Positions 1 through 8,220 of a DNA stretch of 64,000 bases are shown one piece after another; within the stretch, counting starts at the first letter, position 1; each line of letters opens with the position of its first letter. Origin of the DNA: Saccharothrix deserti (lineage in GTDB: Bacteria; Actinomycetota; Actinomycetes; Mycobacteriales; Pseudonocardiaceae); assembly GCF_009769385.1 (NCBI RefSeq), contig NZ_VKAB01000041.1, forward strand, positions 1 through 64,000. The letters run 5' to 3'. The translations under genes were made by a program, and so were the position numbers. The notes under the pieces are model-generated. The model saw nothing but the letters and a program-made list of their open reading frames with translations. It searched no databases and was not told where the DNA came from.

Positions 1-1
1 C

Positions 2-97
2 GTCGGCCTGACCATCTACGCGGTTCTCCGCGAACTGCAACAACTCCTCACCGCCATGGCCGGCGCGTGCCACACCTGCAAACGCCCCTTCCCTTGA
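2..97 (+). CDS. 3' end of an unidentified gene
   Basis: An open frame enters from the left edge and ends at TGA 95-97, giving 31 residues. It is a hydrophobic/helical stretch followed by a Cys-x2-Cys near the C-terminus (CHTCKRPF). Codon use has the G/C third positions expected here. Too little is left to name a family. It converges on the protease gene on the other strand. Confidence 0.4.
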   Translation, partial: VGLTIYAVLRELQQLLTAMAGACHTCKRPFP

Positions 98-122
98 CAC
101 ACAACGACCTAACAAAGTACTA

Positions 123-1220
123 CTAGGCGAACTTGATCCCTGCCCGCAGGATCAACGGATCGTCGGCCAGGAGCCACAGGGCGACCGCGAGGTTGCCTTG
201 GAGGTAGCGGCCACCGAAGTGCAGGCCGATCACCTGGGACGTCTCCAGGTCGACGACGCATGACCCGGAGTTGCCGCCCAGCGTCGAGCAGTCGTGCATC
301 AGTTCGGCCCTCGCCTGGGTCACGGCGCGGACTTTCCCCGGTTGCAGGCGCTTGACGTTGTAGATGCCGGCGAAGATGCGTTGCATCTCGACCGGGTCGT
401 TGCGGCGCGAGTCGGAGGCCGGGTAACCCACCACGTAGACGTCGGTGCCGTCACCCACCCTGGGCCGGCCGGCGATCGGCAGCGGCGGCGGCAACGCGGC
501 GGCACCGTCACCGGCCGCCTCGCAGCGCAGGAGGGCCATGTCCAGGGTGTCGTGGACGCCGATGATCTCGGTCAGCCGGAACTCCTCCGGCGTTTCAGCG
601 GAGAACTCCTCGTTGTAGTCCACCCACGCGCGCATGCCCGGCGCGAACGTCCACCCGGCGCCCCGCACGCGGGCGAACTCGTTGGCGACGTGCCGGTTGG
701 TCACCACCACGTCCTCGGCGGCGCGCCAGCCCGTGCCGATCCAGTCGAACATCGGGTGACCGGCGACCTCGATCCGCCCGACGCTCGACATCACCGCTTC
801 GATCGCCTTGCGGTGTTTCTCCAGCGGCTGGCCCCACGGGTCGGGCGCCGGGAAGAAGCTGCCGTTCTGGACGAGGATCGCCGGGCGGGCCATCAGCAAC
901 ACGATCGCTTCGAGGCCGTCCACCTGGTTGTCGGTGAGCGGGGCGTCGGGGTCCCGCTCCAACGTGGCGACCGCAGAGCGGCAGTCGTCGACGTAGGTCT
1001 CCAAGCGCTGTCTCGACGCCGTCTCGATCGGGGGCAGATGAGCGGGCACCGCCCCCGGCTCGGGTGCGGTGCCGTACTCCGACCGGCCGGGCGCGACCTT
1101 CCGCACCACGGCGGACGTGTCACCGTCGAGCTCCGTCTTGAGCCCCGGCAGTTCATCCAGGTGGCGCAGCGCGGCCGCCTTCACGGCGTCAGAACGCTTG
1201 CCGTTCGTTGGGGTGGTCAT
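123..1220 (-). CDS. Trypsin-like serine peptidase with N-terminal extension
   Basis: The protein has 365 residues. The last ~220 form a trypsin-like (S1/S46-style) peptidase domain. The presumed triad is visible: His177 in VVVTNRHVA, Asp227 in DTLDMALLRC and Ser318 in GGNSGS. The first ~145 residues resemble nothing I recognise, and no signal peptide is evident, so it may act inside the cell or be part of a larger effector system. The ATG is preceded by AAGGA at good spacing. It converges with the partial gene at the window edge. Stand-alone trypsin-like proteins of this kind occur in actinomycetes as putative stress or defence proteases. The target is unknown. Confidence 0.75.
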   Translation of the reverse strand: MTTPTNGKRSDAVKAAALRHLDELPGLKTELDGDTSAVVRKVAPGRSEYGTAPEPGAVPAHLPPIETASRQRLETYVDDCRSAVATLERDPDAPLTDNQVDGLEAIVLLMARPAILVQNGSFFPAPDPWGQPLEKHRKAIEAVMSSVGRIEVAGHPMFDWIGTGWRAAEDVVVTNRHVANEFARVRGAGWTFAPGMRAWVDYNEEFSAETPEEFRLTEIIGVHDTLDMALLRCEAAGDGAAALPPPLPIAGRPRVGDGTDVYVVGYPASDSRRNDPVEMQRIFAGIYNVKRLQPGKVRAVTQARAELMHDCSTLGGNSGSCVVDLETSQVIGLHFGGRYLQGNLAVALWLLADDPLILRAGIKFA

Positions 1221-1274
1221 GTCACATCCTTCGCGGGAGGGACCGAGGAAGGGAGTCGACTTCTACTCCATATG

Positions 1275-1291
1275 CCCTAAAGGGTCGACCC
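1275..1291. promoter_or_regulatory. Overlapping palindromes upstream of the protease gene
   Basis: CCCTAAAGGG (1275-1284) and GGGTCGACCC (1282-1291) are two perfect palindromes sharing three bases, 55-71 bp upstream of the protease ATG. A regulator-binding site is plausible but unproven. Confidence 0.3.
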
Positions 1292-1674
1292 ATTCGCCAC
1301 GAAGCACGTTCACTCAAACAGGTGATCTCGATATGACTTCGGTAGCTCCGGCCGTGTAACGACCTCACGCTGCGAGTGGATGATCAGCGACGTGCCATTG
1401 GCGAGTGTCACCCATACGGATTACACGGCGTGAAAGAAGTCGCAGGCCAATATGGTTGTGGCCCCGGGCGCGCAGGAACCGCCGCCAGGACGTGCCGCTG
1501 CCACGCTTGGGTGCCCGGCACGGTCCCGACTGCGGGCGGCTGTTCACCGACCAGCAGGCCGTTCTCCTTGGTCCCACGATGCCGGCAGGGTCGGGGCCGC
1601 GGATGACGTACGCGGAACCCGGGTGCGCCGTTCGAGGAGGCTGCCGCGGGACTCGTTGATCTCGCACAACGACG
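1292..1674. other. Gene-free stretch
   Basis: No frame here shows a recognisable domain or a good ribosome-binding site. Short open frames on both strands look like GC-bias shadows. Confidence 0.4.
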
Positions 1675-2469
1675 TCAGTGCGCGCGCAGGAGCTCGGCCT
1701 GCACGGCCCGCCTTGCCTCGGCCTGGGCGCCGTAACTGTAGAGCCAGTCACTGTGCCGCAGCGGGTCCTCGGTGGCGAAAGCCTGGTCCCGGGCTTTCTG
1801 CTGCGGCCCGTCGGGGAGGTGGTTGACCTGTGCCCGGTCGTGGCTGGCCTCCTGCACTTGGGCGGTACGAGGCACCCGCACTTGGTTGTACGCGGCCAGC
1901 GCGGTCGCAGGTTCGCCTGCCTGCTCGAGACTCGCGGACAGTGCCGCGGCGTCCTCGATGGCCTGTCCGGCACCCTGGGCGAACAACGGCAGCATCGGAT
2001 GCGCCGCGTCTCCCAGCAGGATCACCCGGTCGTGCACGTATCGCGAGATCGGTGTGCGGTCGAGAACGGACCAGCGCCTCACCTGTGTGACCGTGTCGAG
2101 GAGCTGACCGACCATGCCGTCCCATCCGGCGAACTCGGCGCGGAAGTCCTCGGGCTCGCCTTCCGCCGACCACGACTCGACTGTTTCGCCCGGTGCCGCC
2201 GGAGTGAACGCCACGACGTTGATCGTCCGTCCCCCCGAGACCGGGTAGTGCACCAGGTGCCGTCCCGGCCCCAGCCACAGTGTCTGGACAGGGGACGCGA
2301 AGTGCTCCGGGAGGCGATCACCGGGAACCAGCGCGCGCCACGCGCACAGTCCCGAGTCGCGGGCCGGAAGCCGGCCGATCAGCCGCTGCCGGACGGCCGA
2401 GAGGATCCCGTCGGCCGCGACGAGGACGTCTCCCCCGGCCGACGCGCCGTTGGCGAAGGTCACCGTCAC
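1675..2469 (-). pseudogene. FAD-dependent monooxygenase, N-terminus missing
   Basis: About 264 residues match the C-terminal two thirds of a salicylate-hydroxylase-type flavin monooxygenase. They contain the DG-type motif (LVAADGILSAVRQRL) and the second FAD/ribityl motif (VILLGDAAHPMLP). The N-terminal Rossmann GxGxxG segment that must bind the ADP part of FAD is absent. Upstream, the other frames run into a stop and non-homologous sequence, so the open frame begins at an internal GTG. I therefore call it a 5'-truncated relic. A second member of the family lies at the far end of the window (63168 onward). Confidence 0.65.
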
Positions 2470-2820
2470 ACCCGTTCGGCGACCTCGACCGGGACGTGCA
2501 TACGCGCTTCCGACAGCGGATCAAGGAAATCCGTCCCACGACTGCACGGGACCAGTCGGACTTTCCTCGAACTTCCCCACTGGACACACAAATGAATTCG
2601 TCGATCGCCTGCGCGACAGCGGGTGGTCGTTTCGGCTGACCGGGATCGAGTGCAAGTCCACATGTGAGTGAAGCGCAGCCGATGGGCGGTCCCCGTCCGG
2701 GTGGTCTTGGTCTGGTTCGGGCGCAGGGCACGGGAACTGCGACTAGAACCGGTGGCGGGGCCCTAGGGACGCGGACTACCCGACAACGGCCGCTGATCTG
2801 CAGGAGACGACGATTGAGGA

Positions 2821-2960
2821 TGAACGAGGCGCTGGAGATCATTCGGGCGTTCGAGGAGATCGACCAGAACGGCAACGGGTCGCTGTCGTCGGAGGAGCTG
2901 CCGGCGGCTTTCCGCGAGCACCACTGCGGCAACCTCGACGTCGAGCTGATCTCGGTCTGA
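2821..2960 (+). CDS. Small EF-hand protein (possible fragment)
   Basis: A 46-residue frame starts at ATG 2821, behind an AGGAGA sequence. It carries one canonical calcium-binding loop, DQNGNGSLSSEE (D1, N3, N5, G6, L8, E12), flanked by helices. Bacterial EF-hand proteins (calerythrin/CASP types) normally have two to four hands, so this may be a leftover of a longer gene. It lies in a stretch of broken genes. A calcium-binding role is inferred from the loop alone. Confidence 0.5.
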
Positions 2961-3054
2961 GCGGTCCCGCCGTCGGTCACCCCCGGCGTCGCGTTCGGCG
3001 GGCGCCGACCCGATCCGCGGTCCGCCAGTCCCCCGGCGGCGAAGGAGATCGACA

Positions 3055-3420
3055 GTGAAACCCCACGACATGGGAGTGCTGTTCGACGAGTGCGCCCAGA
3101 ACGGCTCGGACATGCGCGTGCACCTGGACCGTCCGTTCGACCTCGCGTCCGACGCGGGGACGGAGTACGGCGTGGACGATCTCGCGGCGCTCGTCGGGGA
3201 GACGGCGGGTTGGCTCGCCGCCGCAGGTGCCGCACCTGGTGCCCGGGTGGCCATCGTGAAGGACGACCGCTGGGACTACGGCCTGCTCGCGTGCGCCGCG
3301 GTGGTGCTCAAGTGGAGCGACGCACCACGCACGGGGACGGGGAAGGGCCGGCGCCGGGAACTGCTCAAGCAACTCGCCGGTCACCAGGTGAAGACCCATG
3401 GCTCCGGCCGGTGGACCTGA
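3055..3420 (+). pseudogene. AMP-forming acyl-CoA ligase with central part deleted
   Basis: The 121-residue frame begins like an ANL-superfamily ligase (residues ~30-85: VDDLAALVGETAGWL, then VAIVKDDRWDYG). It then passes directly into the C-terminal A10 motif (PRTGTGKGRRREL, ~92-104), whose Lys contacts the substrate. Normal enzymes have about 350-400 residues between these points, including the P-loop SGTTGxPK and the adenylation core, and all of that is gone. The frame stays open across the junction, so a small protein could be made, but it cannot adenylate. It looks like an in-frame internal deletion. Confidence 0.6.
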
Positions 3421-3459
3421 CCGACCCGGCACCGGGATGAACTCACGAGGGAGGCAAGG

Positions 3460-3912
3460 GTGGGCACGAAAGCCGTGCTGCGGACGGGGTGCGCGCTGCT
3501 GATCTTGTGGCAGGTGGCGATCGGGTTGTGGGCGGTTTTGTTTCCGGAGGGGTTCTACCTCGGGTACCCGACGCGGGAGGTCGGCTGGGTGGCGATGTTC
3601 CCGCCGTACAACGAACACCTCGTGCGGGACTACGGGCTGGCGTTGCTGCAGTTGGCGCCCTTGGCGTTGGTCTGCCTGAAGCGGCCGGAGCCGGTGTTCG
3701 TCACCGCGATGCTGATCGGTTCGTTGCTGTTCAACGCGCCGCACGCGGTTTACCACGAACTGCACATCGTCCGTACCGATGACCTGGCCCTGCAGCGGTT
3801 GTCCCTCTGCACGCCCATCGTCCTCGCCGTCGGTCTGCTGTACCTCACTCATAAGCTGAAGGCGAGCCTCCGCTCGGCGGCGGCTGAAGAACGCCCGGCA
3901 GCTCGTTCCTGA
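3460..3912 (+). CDS. Small integral membrane protein
   Basis: The protein has 150 residues and a GTG start behind GGGAGGCAAG. Four hydrophobic segments are visible (about residues 8-30, 60-78, 84-100, 122-140). Sequence between them includes PPYNEHLVRDYG and NAPHAVYHELHI. Similar four-helix proteins are annotated only as hypothetical membrane proteins in actinomycetes. It appears intact although its neighbours on both sides are broken. Function unknown. Confidence 0.6.
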   Translation: MGTKAVLRTGCALLILWQVAIGLWAVLFPEGFYLGYPTREVGWVAMFPPYNEHLVRDYGLALLQLAPLALVCLKRPEPVFVTAMLIGSLLFNAPHAVYHELHIVRTDDLALQRLSLCTPIVLAVGLLYLTHKLKASLRSAAAEERPAARS

Positions 3913-4177
3913 TCACGACACCGCACTCAGTTCCGCGAATCCTCCGGTTGATCACCTCGGCCGATGTGATCAACTACGTCCGCACGCGATACCGGATGCC
4001 GGAGGAGACCGACGCCGGCTGCGTTTCCGGCTCGACACGGAGCACAGCCGCCCCAGCAGGTCGGCCGGCCTCGTCGTCGATCACGGAGCCGGTCAGTTGC
4101 TCCAGGTGTACCCGTTCGTCCCGAGCTGGGGGTTCCCGTTCCAGTCGCACTCGCAGGCGACCGGAGTTGCCGCCGGG
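3913..4177 (+). other. Coding-like but frame-broken stretch
   Basis: Two frames each look coding for part of the way: SADVINYVRTRYRMPEETD, then, after a frame change, RLRFRLDTEHSRPSRSAG and LLQVYPFVPSWGFPF. They may be one decayed gene. I do not recognise the family. Confidence 0.2.
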
Positions 4178-4309
4178 CGCATCGGCCTGGGCGCGATGGG
4201 CGTGTCCGCCGCCTACACCGGCGCCGGCACGGATGACGCCGAGTCCATCCGCACCATCCACCGGGCACTCGACCTGGGCGTCACCCTCATCGACACCGCA
4301 GAGATCTGA
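4178..4309 (+). pseudogene. Aldo/keto reductase N-terminal remnant
   Basis: The translation RIGLGAMGVSAAYTG, then ESIRTIHRALDLGVTLIDTAEI, is the typical beta1-alpha1-beta2 start of an aldo/keto reductase, including the Asp before the catalytic Tyr. The frame stops right after DTAEI, where the family continues with YG and about 250 more residues. The fragment ends 10 bp before a short-chain dehydrogenase relic. Confidence 0.6.
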
Positions 4310-4319
4310 GGAGAATCCC

Positions 4320-4414
4320 ACGAACCAGGACGTGCTGGTCGTGATCGGCGCCGGCGGTATCGGGCAGGCGATCGCCCGCCGCCAGGGACCCCGGCAAGGC
4401 AGTCCTGCTCGGTC
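4320..4414 (+). pseudogene. Short-chain dehydrogenase N-terminal remnant with ACG in place of the start
   Basis: The frame NQDVLVVIGAGGIGQAIARR is the NAD(P)-binding GxxxGxG start of an SDR. A good Shine-Dalgarno (GAGGAG) lies 6 nt upstream of ACG at 4320, where an ATG is expected, which suggests a mutated start. Around 4392 the frame changes. GKAVLLG, the expected beta2 strand, continues in another frame until about 4414, where GH35-like sequence on the opposite strand takes over. Confidence 0.5.
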
Positions 4415-4917
4415 AGGCCGTGGGCGATGTTGTGCTCGTAGAACACGCGCTGGAAGTCCGGGCCGGTCAGCTCACGGCACTTCTCCCGCCCGTTGCCGCC
4501 CCAGGGGTCGAACGACCCGCCCTGGAACTCGGCGGTGAACAGCGGTCCGTTCGGCGAGTGCGTCCGCGCGGAGCTCAGGTCCGGCGCACCCGGCGTGCCC
4601 GGCGCCCAGTTGTCCCAGAGGCCGACGGTGTTGTGGAACGTCGGCACGGTGATGCCGTCCGCCCGCGCCCGCTCCCGCAGGTGCGTCATGTACGCGACGC
4701 CGCGCTCGGAGTGGTCGCCGAACTCGTTCTCGTTCTGGTACAGGATCACCGTGCCGGTGCCGTTGGTGAGCTGGTGCCGGGCGATGATCGGGTTGATGTG
4801 GTCCAGCCACTCGTCGACGGCCGCGATGTAGTCCGGCTCGTTGCTGCGGTCCCGCGTCGGCGAGTTGATCAGCCAGGTCGGCAGACCGCCCGAGTCGGTC
4901 TCGGCGTTGATGTAGGG
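4405..4917 (-). pseudogene. GH35 beta-galactosidase fragment
   Basis: About 170 residues match the catalytic barrel of glycoside hydrolase family 35. They run from GPYINAETDSGGLPTWL through ILYQNENEFG (region of the acid/base Glu) to FTAEFQGGSFDPWGG (region of the nucleophile Glu) and HNIAHGLTEQ. Both ends are cut: no signal peptide or N-terminal barrel strands precede it, and nothing follows HGLTEQ. Family proteins usually exceed 600 residues. It is a relic of a secreted or lysosomal-type galactosidase gene. Confidence 0.65.
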
Positions 4918-5060
4918 CCCCGCCGAGCTAACGCACCCCTGAGCCGCCGACAAGGACTTCGTACCGATGTGAAACTAAAGGTTGGAACGGCCAACGAACA
5001 GGAACGACCGGGTTGCGAAGCGGTACCCGACATCGCCGGGGTCATCCCGCCGATCGCGGC

Positions 5061-5450
5061 CTAGAAGGGCACGCCGCAGGTGAGCAGCACGTTCGCGTAG
5101 GGAGTCGCTTCGCCGGTGCGGATCACCAGGCGGGACGCCGCGACCCTGGACTTCAGCGCGGCGTGGGTGATCCGTTCCGCCGCCGGCAGGCGCAGGTCGA
5201 TCGCCGCGGCGCACAGCGGGTTCACGTCGTCCACCTCGGCCGCGATCACGGCCCGCTCCACCACCAACTCGGCGAGCAGGCCGTCCAGCACGTCCAGGAA
5301 CGACGGCACGCCGAAGGTGAACGCCAGGTCGACCACCAGCGGTCCGGCCGGGATCGGCAGGCCGCAGTCGGCCACCACGACCTCGTCCGTGTGACCGAGG
5401 CGGGCCAGCGCGGCGTTCAGTTCGGCGTGCAGGATGCCCCCCTTCTTCAC
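5061..5450 (-). CDS. rbsD: D-ribose pyranase
   Basis: The 129-residue protein matches RbsD/FucU. It starts MKKGGILHAELNAALARLGH with the conserved His20, and has VVADCGLPIP and the C-terminal tail AxPYANVLLTCGV. RbsD interconverts the beta-pyran and beta-furan forms of D-ribose, supplying the furanose used by ribokinase. It is the last gene of the ribose operon. Its GTG overlaps the rbsK stop by four bases, so translation is probably coupled. Length is normal for the family. Confidence 0.93.
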   Translation of the reverse strand: MKKGGILHAELNAALARLGHTDEVVVADCGLPIPAGPLVVDLAFTFGVPSFLDVLDGLLAELVVERAVIAAEVDDVNPLCAAAIDLRLPAAERITHAALKSRVAASRLVIRTGEATPYANVLLTCGVPF

Positions 5451-6307
5451 GGCAGCACCTCCGCGGCGAACGGGTAGGACGGTTGGGCGCCCGGCCTGGT
5501 CACCGACGTAGCGGCCACCCGTGCGGCGAACCGGGCCGCCTCCACCAGGGAGTCGCCCGCCGCGAGCCGCGCGGCCAGCGCGCCCGCGAAGGCGTCGCCC
5601 GCACCCGTGGTGTCCACGGCCGTCACCTCGGGTGCGGTCACCTCGACCACCCCGTCCGGGGTGACCACGGCGGCGCCACGGGAGCCCAGGGTCACGACGA
5701 CCGAGCGCGGTCCGAGGTCGAGCAGCCCCGCGAGCGACGGCGCGAGCGACGCGGCCTCGTGCTCGTTGACCACCAGGGGGTCGAGCAGCGCCAACGTCTC
5801 GCGGGAGATCGGCGCCACCGGGGACAGGTTGAGCAGCGGCCGGACCCCGGACGCCGCGGCGCGGGCGACTGCGTGCTCGACCACCGGGATGGGCACCTCC
5901 AGCGAGCAGGCCAGCACCGCGACGTCGTCCAGCGGCACACCGTCCACATCGGACGTGCTCACGTCGCCGTTCGCGCCGGGTGCCACCACGATCGAGTTCT
6001 CACCGTCCGGGGTGACGGTGATGTAGGCGATCCCGGTCGGCCGCTCGGAGGTGCGGACGAACTCCGTGCGCACCCCCGAGCCGGACAGCGAGTCGCGCAG
6101 CAGCGAACCGTACTGGTCAGGGCCGACCGCTCCGAGCAGCGCCACCGAAGCGCCGACCCGGGCGGCGGCGACGGCCGTGTTGGCCCCCTTGCCGCCCGGC
6201 ATCACCCTGGTGTCGCCACCCAGCACGGTCTCACCGGCGGCGGGGCGAACGGCGACCTCGACCACGAGATCCGCATTGGCCGAACCCAAGACCAGGACTG
6301 AGCTCAT
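5447..6307 (-). CDS. rbsK: Ribokinase
   Basis: This 286-residue PfkB-family kinase phosphorylates ribose to ribose-5-phosphate. The N-terminal substrate signature is present (ANADLVVEV, then GGKGANTAVAAARVGA), as is the C-terminal anion-hole/catalytic signature DTTGAGDAFAGALAAR with the catalytic Asp. The ATG overlaps the rbsB stop (ATGA). Its place between the binding protein and RbsD, in one operon with the ABC importer, supports ribokinase over other PfkB sugar kinases. Confidence 0.93.
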   Translation of the reverse strand: MSSVLVLGSANADLVVEVAVRPAAGETVLGGDTRVMPGGKGANTAVAAARVGASVALLGAVGPDQYGSLLRDSLSGSGVRTEFVRTSERPTGIAYITVTPDGENSIVVAPGANGDVSTSDVDGVPLDDVAVLACSLEVPIPVVEHAVARAAASGVRPLLNLSPVAPISRETLALLDPLVVNEHEAASLAPSLAGLLDLGPRSVVVTLGSRGAAVVTPDGVVEVTAPEVTAVDTTGAGDAFAGALAARLAAGDSLVEAARFAARVAATSVTRPGAQPSYPFAAEVLP

Positions 6308-7236
6308 TTCTTGAACTCTGCCACGTTCTTCTTGGTGACGACCTTCACCTCGACGCTGACGACCTGCTGGACCGTCTCGCCCTTGGCGGCCTTCACGGCC
6401 TGCTCGACGGCCTGGCGGCCGAGCACCTTCGGCTGCTGGGCGATGGTCGCGGCCATGGTGCCGTCCTCGACGGCCTTGATGCCGTCCGGCGTGCCGTCGA
6501 AGCCGACGACGTGCACGTCCTTGCCCGCGCGGTCGCCGAGCGCCTTGATCGCGCCGAGCGCCATCTCGTCGTTGTCGGCGAACACGCCCTTGAGATCGGG
6601 GTTGCTCTGCAGCAGGTTCGTCGTGACGTCCAGGCCCTTGGCGCGGTCGAAGTCCGCGGGCTGGCTGGCGACGACCTTGATCGCACCGGAGTTGAGACCC
6701 TGCTCGAAGCCGAAGCCGCGATCGCGCGTGGCCGACGCGCCGGGGATGCCCTGCAGGTGGACGACGCCGCCGCTGGTGGCGCGGCCGAGCTCGATCGCGG
6801 CGAGGCTGCCGCCCTGCACGTTGTCCGAGGTGACCTCGGAGGCGACCTTGCCGTCGTCAACCGTGCGGTCGACCGCGATCAGCGGGATCGACGCGTTCTC
6901 GGCGGCCTTCGCGGCGGGCCCCGCCTGCTTCGAGTCGACCGGGTTGATGATGATCGCCTTCACGCCCTGCGTGGTGAAGGTCTGCACCTGGTTGACCTGG
7001 TTGGTGGCGTCGTTCTGCGCGTCGACCACGGTCAGCTTCACGCCGAGTTCGGCGGCGGCCTCCTCGGCGCCCTGCTTCAGCTCGACGAAGTAGGGGTTGT
7101 TCAGGGTGGAGAGCGCCAAGCCGACGCTGATGTCGGCCCCGCCACCGCTGCTGCTCGCACCTGACCCGCATGCCGCGGTCAGCGCGAGGGTCGTCACGGA
7201 CAGCGCGGCGAGCGCGGCCCTGCGGGTGAGGTTCAT
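6304..7236 (-). CDS. rbsB: Ribose ABC transporter, substrate-binding lipoprotein
   Basis: The start is ATG 7236, behind GGAAGGAA; an in-frame TTG upstream would overlap this Shine-Dalgarno and is unlikely. The ~310-residue protein has a signal peptide with lipobox (LALTAACG), so it is anchored outside the membrane. The periplasmic-binding-protein type 1 fold of the RbsB/XylF group follows, with GLALSTLNNPYFVELKQG near the start, AIIINPVDS and HVVGFDGTPDGIKAV. It delivers ribose to the RbsC/RbsA importer. Twenty-four bases separate it from rbsC. Confidence 0.92.
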   Translation of the reverse strand: MNLTRRAALAALSVTTLALTAACGSGASSSGGGADISVGLALSTLNNPYFVELKQGAEEAAAELGVKLTVVDAQNDATNQVNQVQTFTTQGVKAIIINPVDSKQAGPAAKAAENASIPLIAVDRTVDDGKVASEVTSDNVQGGSLAAIELGRATSGGVVHLQGIPGASATRDRGFGFEQGLNSGAIKVVASQPADFDRAKGLDVTTNLLQSNPDLKGVFADNDEMALGAIKALGDRAGKDVHVVGFDGTPDGIKAVEDGTMAATIAQQPKVLGRQAVEQAVKAAKGETVQQVVSVEVKVVTKKNVAEFKK

Positions 7237-7260
7237 ATGTGTCGTTCCTTCCAACGTCTT

Positions 7261-8220
7261 TCAGCGGGAGCGGCGGCGGAGGGTATCCAGCAGCACGGCC
7301 AGCGCGATGACCACGCCGATCACGACCTGCTGCCAGAACGGGGACACCTGCAGTTGGTTGAGGCCGTTGCGCAGCACGGCGAGCACCAGGGCGCCGACCA
7401 GGGTGCCGAAGGCTCGGCCCACACCGCCGGACAGCGAGGCGCCGCCGATCACGACCGCGGCGATGGCGTCCAGCTCGTAGCCGACCGCGGCCTGCGGTCC
7501 GGCGGAGGCGAGCCTGCCCGCCAGCAGCATCCCGGCGACGGCGGCGAACAAGCCGGACAGCGCGTAGATCACCAGCTTCTGGCGGCGCACGTCGATGCCG
7601 GAGAGCCGGGCGGCTTCCTCGTTGCCGCCGATGGCGTACATCGAGCGGCCCGCGTAGGTCCGGGAGAGCACGAACCCGGTGATGCCGAAGAACACCAGCA
7701 TGATCAGCAACGGCAGCGGCACCTGCGGCACGAGGTTCGAGCCGAGGAACGTCACCACGTCGGGCGTCGCGAGCGGCGTGCCCTGCGAGACGACCAGGGT
7801 GAGTCCTCTGGCGATGCTCAGCATGGCCAAGGTGGCGATGAACGCGGGCAGCCTGCCGAAGCTGACCATCGCACCGTTGATCAACCCGGCGGCGACGCCG
7901 GTCGCCAGGCCCAGCAGCAGCGCGACCGGACCGGGCAGGCCCGCCTCCGCCGAGCTCCACGCGCCGACCATGGCGGACAGCGCGGCGACGCTGCCGACCG
8001 ACAGGTCGATGCCGCCGGAGACGATCACGAAGGTGGAGCCGAAGGCGAGCACCGCGACGACCGCGGCCTGCACGCCGACGTTGATCAGGTTCTGCGTGCT
8101 CAGGAACGTGGGCGCGAGGATCGACAGCGCCACCACGAGCACCACCAGGCCGCCGAGCGCACCGTTCTCGGAGAGGATCTTGCGCGCGTCGACACCCGTG
8201 CGCGCGGTCGCAGTGGTCAT
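7261..8220 (-). CDS. rbsC: Ribose ABC transporter permease
   Basis: This 319-residue membrane protein of the BPD_transp_2 family has about nine to ten hydrophobic segments. It carries the family signature GGIDLSVGSVAALSAM and the conserved ARLSGIDVRRQKLVIYALSG loop that contacts the ATPase. It forms the ribose channel with RbsA. The ATG overlaps the rbsA stop (ATGA). Confidence 0.92.
   Translation of the reverse strand: MTTATARTGVDARKILSENGALGGLVVLVVALSILAPTFLSTQNLINVGVQAAVVAVLAFGSTFVIVSGGIDLSVGSVAALSAMVGAWSSAEAGLPGPVALLLGLATGVAAGLINGAMVSFGRLPAFIATLAMLSIARGLTLVVSQGTPLATPDVVTFLGSNLVPQVPLPLLIMLVFFGITGFVLSRTYAGRSMYAIGGNEEAARLSGIDVRRQKLVIYALSGLFAAVAGMLLAGRLASAGPQAAVGYELDAIAAVVIGGASLSGGVGRAFGTLVGALVLAVLRNGLNQLQVSPFWQQVVIGVVIALAVLLDTLRRRSR

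Noticed and set aside
1376-1659. Two short plus-strand frames after the protease promoter
   Set aside because: No ribosome site, no domain, and Cys/Arg-rich composition typical of noise in GC-rich DNA.
4420-5064. A 214-codon plus-strand frame over the GH35 fragment
   Set aside because: The minus strand carries clear GH35 active-site segments, and the plus frame has none.
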